DNA of 24,788 nucleotides. It comes from JAXHMM01 sp964528445. GTDB taxonomy: Bacteria > Bacteroidota > Rhodothermia > Balneolales > Balneolaceae. How positions within the stretch are numbered: the stretch's first letter is position 1; every line of letters begins with the position of its first letter. Location: positions 1 to 24,788 of the forward strand of contig CAZGSL010000029.1 of the NCBI GenBank assembly GCA_964528445.1, given 5' to 3'. The notes beneath the pieces are model-generated. The model was not told where the DNA came from. It saw nothing but the letters and a program-made list of their open reading frames with translations, and searched no databases. Below, in pieces: positions 21,706 to 24,788 of this stretch. A program made the position numbers and the translations under genes.

Positions 21706-22209
21706 ATGATCAAAGTAGGATTGATATCGGATACCCACAACTGGCTGGATCCCCAGGTAACAAAGTATTTTGAGGATCGCGAGGAGATCTGGCACGCCGG
21801 GGATTTCGGAACGATTTCGGTGGCGGAGGAGCTGGAAGAGATCGCTCCGGTGGTCGGCGTATACGGTAATATCGACGGACAGGATATCCGGAGTACCTAC
21901 CCGTTGCACCAGCGGTTTCGACGCGAGGGGATGGACATATGGATGACGCACATAGGGGGGACGCTGGGACGATATTGCATTCCCATACGCGAGGAGATGG
22001 AGCGCAATCCGCCGGACATGTTCGTATGCGGCCATTCGCATATCCTTAAAATCGGCCGCGACCCGGAGAAGGGCAGGATGCTGTTTGTCAATCCGGGAGC
22101 CGCCGGCCGCCAGGGATTCCAGGTATACCGGACGGCGGTTCGCTTTACCATCGCCGACGGCACCCTGCATGATGTGGAAGTGATCAATCTGGGCAGAATG
22201 GGCGAGTAG
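21706..22209 (+). CDS. YfcE/MJ0936-type metallophosphodiesterase
   Basis: This 167-residue calcineurin-like phosphodiesterase has two-metal motifs ISDTHNWLD, HAGDFG, GNID, THIGG, CGHSHILKIG and the closing VNPGAAGRQ. Length and motif order fit the YfcE family, which hydrolyses phosphodiesters in vitro and has no clear physiological substrate. ATG 21706 (MIKVGLISDTH) is chosen; earlier in-frame ATGs at 21652 and 21598 would add unrelated residues. It converges with crtI, whose stop lies 11 bp past this stop. Confidence 0.92.
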   Translation: MIKVGLISDTHNWLDPQVTKYFEDREEIWHAGDFGTISVAEELEEIAPVVGVYGNIDGQDIRSTYPLHQRFRREGMDIWMTHIGGTLGRYCIPIREEMERNPPDMFVCGHSHILKIGRDPEKGRMLFVNPGAAGRQGFQVYRTAVRFTIADGTLHDVEVINLGRMGE

Positions 22210-22219
22210 CTTCCTCTCC

Positions 22220-23695
22220 CTACTCTTCGTAGCGCTCTACCAGCTCACGGACATTGAAAGCGGACTGCAGGACGAGGGGGATGCCTCCGCCGGGATGGGT
22301 ACTTCCGCCGGTCAGGTAGAGGCCGTCCACCGCCGAGGATTTGTTGCGGGGGCGCAGGAAAGCGGATTTGCGGCTGTTGGAGGAAGTACCGTAGATGCTG
22401 CCGCGGCGGGATCGGTGTCGGCGGCGGAAGTCCAGCGGTGTAATGTGCCGCCTGAATTCGATGGATTCCCGAAGTTTGGAGAGTCCCTTCTCCTCCAGGA
22501 GTTCAATGATCCGATCGCCGTAAGTCCCGGCCTTCGACTTCCAGTCCCACGCCTCGCTGAGGCGGGGGGCGTTTACCAGCACAAAGAGGTTCGAACTGCC
22601 GACCGGCGCGTGAGAGGGGTTGGTATGGGAGGTGTTGGCAACGTAGATGGTGGGATCGGCCGGCATGACCTTCCTCTCGAAGATATCCTGGAATTCTTTG
22701 CGGTAATCTGCGCTGAAAAAGAGCGTATGATGGGAGAGTGCGTCAAATTGCCGTCCGCTTCCCAGGAGAATCACAAAGCCCGAGCCGGAAGGTTCAAGGG
22801 AGGCGAGGGACCGTCTTCTGCGCGCCGACACGTCCGCTTCCGGGAGCAGGTTCAGGTAGGTTTCGTAGGCGTCGCAGTTGGAAACCACAATGTCGCACTC
22901 CACTTCCGGTCCGCTGCCGGATCGGACCCCGCGCACGCTTCCACTCCGGGTCATTATCTCCTTAACATCCCACTGGAAGTAATAACGGACGCCGAGCTCC
23001 GATCCCAGTTTTTGAAGCGCCCGCACAAGAGCATACATCCCTCCCCGGATGTAGTAACCGCCCATGGCGAGCTCCACATGGGGAATTACGTTGAGTGTGG
23101 CGGGGGCTTGGTAGGGAGAGGAGCCGAGGTAGGTGGGAAACCGCTTAAAAAATTTGCGCATGTAGGGTGTTTCGAACTGTCGGTCGATCCGTTCGGATAC
23201 CGTGCTGAAAGCGTCGATACGAAAAAGATCGAGCGGATTGAGATGCGCCAGATCGCCCAGGCTGTAGAGGGGATTGAAAAGATAGGCATCCCGCGTGCGC
23301 CGGTAGAGGTCCGCCGAGTACTGCATGAATTCCATATAGGATGCGGCGTCGGATTCCGACCAGCGGCGGATCTGGGCCCGATTCTGATCGTGATCGCGCA
23401 TGCAGTCGAAACGGGTCCCGTCGGCGTACCAGTACCGGCATATCGGGTCAACCGGGACAATCTCCAGGTATTCGGACAATTCGGCGCCGCACTCGTTGAA
23501 GAGGCGATCCACCATCCAGGGAATGGTAAGCAGGGAGGGCCCGGTATCGAAACGGTATTCCGCGGTCTGCACCTGGTTTATTTTGCCACCCGGGCGCGAA
23601 TTCCGTTCGAAGATAGTGACCTCATGTCCCCTGCGGGCAAGCAGGCAGGCGGTGGCAAGTCCCCCGAGTCCGGCTCCGATTACGCTTATTCTCAT
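22220..23695 (-). CDS. crtI: CrtI-family phytoene/carotenoid desaturase
   Basis: This 491-residue flavoprotein of the carotenoid desaturase family has the FAD-binding start VIGAGLGGLATACLLARRGHEVTIFERNSRPGGKI (residues 4-38), the segment FDTGPSLLTIPWM, and the C-terminal family signature YLTGGSTHPGGGIPLVLQSAFN. It would desaturate a C40 or C30 carotene in the membrane. Whether it is the phytoene desaturase or a CrtD-like 3,4-desaturase cannot be told from motifs, so the symbol is tentative. No phytoene synthase is adjacent. It follows the rlmD-like gene by 37 bp on the same strand; GGGGG directly before ATG 23695 could act as a ribosome binding site. Confidence 0.88.
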   Translation of the reverse strand: MRISVIGAGLGGLATACLLARRGHEVTIFERNSRPGGKINQVQTAEYRFDTGPSLLTIPWMVDRLFNECGAELSEYLEIVPVDPICRYWYADGTRFDCMRDHDQNRAQIRRWSESDAASYMEFMQYSADLYRRTRDAYLFNPLYSLGDLAHLNPLDLFRIDAFSTVSERIDRQFETPYMRKFFKRFPTYLGSSPYQAPATLNVIPHVELAMGGYYIRGGMYALVRALQKLGSELGVRYYFQWDVKEIMTRSGSVRGVRSGSGPEVECDIVVSNCDAYETYLNLLPEADVSARRRRSLASLEPSGSGFVILLGSGRQFDALSHHTLFFSADYRKEFQDIFERKVMPADPTIYVANTSHTNPSHAPVGSSNLFVLVNAPRLSEAWDWKSKAGTYGDRIIELLEEKGLSKLRESIEFRRHITPLDFRRRHRSRRGSIYGTSSNSRKSAFLRPRNKSSAVDGLYLTGGSTHPGGGIPLVLQSAFNVRELVERYEE

Positions 23696-23732
23696 CCCCC
23701 GTGACGTTTGCCGTTGCTGTTTGTTGAAGGAA

Positions 23733-24788
23733 TCAGGATTCCTGCTCCCTGAGGCGGAGATTGGCGACGGTTTCTATGTGGTAGGTCTGGGGGAACATGT
23801 CCACCGGTTGTACCTGCCGAATTTCGTAGCATTTGTTGAGCTTCTCAAGGTCGCGGGCCATGGTCGAACTGTTGCAGCTTACGTAGACCAGTTTCGGGGC
23901 CTTGAGCTCAATCAGCTGACGGACCACATCGTCGTGCATTCCCGCCCGCGGCGGATCGGTAAGGATGCAGTCGGGACGTCCGTGTTTCTCCACGATCCGG
24001 TCGTTGAACTCCTCTTTCATATCCCCTTTGACAAAACGGACGTTGTCCACTTCGTTCTCTCTGGCGTTTTTCCGTGCGTTTTCAACCGCCACGTTCACCA
24101 CCTCGATGCCGATGACTTTCTCGGCCCTGTCACTCAGAAACAGCGTCAGCGTACCTACGCCGCAGTAGAGATCGTAGACCGTCTCTCCCGGTTGAATATC
24201 GGCGTATTCCCGGGCCACATCGTAAAGTCGCTCGGCCTGGCGGGTGTTGGTCTGAAAAAAGGCATTGGCATCGATTGTAAACGAATAGGGCCCGATTTTG
24301 TCCACGATCGTCCCCGGCCCGTGCAGCACGTGTTCGTAGCGGCCGATGGCGGTGGGATTGCGACGATCGTTAACGTTGTTGACCACGGTGGTGATCTGGG
24401 GGAATTGTTCCAGCAGCGCCCCGCACATCTGCTCCATCAGATTCTGGTCGTCCTTGTAGGTCACCAGGTTCACCATAAGGTCGTCGGTGTGATGGGATGT
24501 GCGGATCACCACATTGCGCATGAATCCCTTGTTGTCGATCGTATTGTAGGGGGGTACCTCCCGCTCGATGCACCAGCTTCGGACGGAGTCCAGGATTTCG
24601 TAGGAAACCGGGTCCTGCAGATGGCACTCCTGCAGGTTCAGGATCTTGTCGAATCGGCCCGGGGCGTGCAAACCGGCCGCGAAACCCCGATCGCTCACAA
24701 ATTCATCGCGGTTGATCTCCTCCCGGCTGAGCCAGCGCTTGTGGCCGATGGAGTACTCCATCTTGTTACGGTAGTAGAAGGTCTGCTC
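23733..24788 (-). CDS. rlmD: 23S rRNA/tRNA uracil-C5 methyltransferase (RlmD/RumA-TrmA family), 5' end beyond window
   Basis: This SAM-dependent enzyme makes 5-methyluridine in rRNA or tRNA. The last 351 residues are present; the frame continues through the right edge (codons reading EQTFYYRNK precede Met at 24761), so the N-terminal TRAM region and three Fe-S cysteines lie outside. Visible are the fourth cluster Cys in NLQECHLQD, FFQTNTRQAERLY, the SAM-binding DLYCGVGTLTLFLSDRA, DPPRAGMHDDVV, the catalytic Cys in YVSCNSSTMARDL, and the terminal glutamate region HIETVANLR. All catalytic residues are intact. RlmD, RlmCD and TrmA-like members are hard to separate without the N terminus, so the symbol is tentative. 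Confidence 0.9.
   Translation of the reverse strand, partial: EQTFYYRNKMEYSIGHKRWLSREEINRDEFVSDRGFAAGLHAPGRFDKILNLQECHLQDPVSYEILDSVRSWCIEREVPPYNTIDNKGFMRNVVIRTSHHTDDLMVNLVTYKDDQNLMEQMCGALLEQFPQITTVVNNVNDRRNPTAIGRYEHVLHGPGTIVDKIGPYSFTIDANAFFQTNTRQAERLYDVAREYADIQPGETVYDLYCGVGTLTLFLSDRAEKVIGIEVVNVAVENARKNARENEVDNVRFVKGDMKEEFNDRIVEKHGRPDCILTDPPRAGMHDDVVRQLIELKAPKLVYVSCNSSTMARDLEKLNKCYEIRQVQPVDMFPQTYHIETVANLRLREQES

Noticed and set aside
22295..23704. 469-codon plus-strand open frame opposite crtI
   Set aside because: It is a shadow frame; CrtI motifs are complete on the minus strand.
1..24788. Mobile elements, CRISPR arrays, toxin-antitoxin or defence modules
   Set aside because: I saw no transposase, integrase, regularly spaced repeats or recognised defence domains; gene content is chromosomal housekeeping plus an uptake locus.

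Overview
The window looks like an ordinary chromosomal segment of a moderately GC-rich, Gram-negative bacterium related to Bacteroidota, most plausibly the Balneolota/Rhodothermota side. The grounds are a TonB-dependent receptor with an N-terminal carboxypeptidase-regulatory-like domain paired with lipoproteins, few clear Shine-Dalgarno sequences, tRNAs without an encoded CCA, and a LexA whose candidate operator does not look like the E. coli or Bacillus box. The lineage is an inference; no marker rRNA is present.

Left end (1-2728): a small DNA-damage island. A Y-family DNA polymerase (5' part only, minus strand) diverges from a 122-residue protein of unknown function, which converges on lexA. 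The dinB/unknown intergenic space and the lexA upstream region share a 21-bp direct-repeat element, the best candidate for this organism's LexA operator. galT (galactose-1-phosphate uridylyltransferase) diverges from lexA.

2729-7221: an outer-membrane uptake locus. A TonB-dependent receptor is flanked by two paralogous lipoproteins. A 53-bp element with exactly conserved spacing lies upstream of both the first lipoprotein and the receptor.

7238-12392: housekeeping and RNA-related genes: a conserved protein of unknown function, RtcB RNA ligase, two tRNA-Val genes (anticodons GAC and CAC; the GAC one carries C instead of the near-universal U33), NusB, a PPP-type phosphatase, the YchF ATPase, and a convergent SPOR-domain lipoprotein.

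12365-15779 (minus strand): a deoC - aldehyde dehydrogenase - ALDH-like pseudoenzyme operon running into the SPOR lipoprotein gene. It suggests catabolism of 2-deoxyribose-5-phosphate with oxidation of the acetaldehyde released.

15994-24788: a TlpA-like thioredoxin with a tightly coupled ABC-2 exporter, a DUF302 protein, endonuclease IV, a tandem universal stress protein, a family 2 glycosyltransferase, a YfcE-type phosphodiesterase, a CrtI-family carotenoid desaturase, and a 5'-truncated RlmD/TrmA-type rRNA/tRNA uracil methyltransferase at the right edge.

I see no CRISPR array, insertion sequence, prophage or obvious defence system. The points most worth following are the candidate LexA operator with its unknown partner gene, the duplicated 53-bp element of the receptor locus, the C33 tRNA, and the catalytically gutted ALDH partner.
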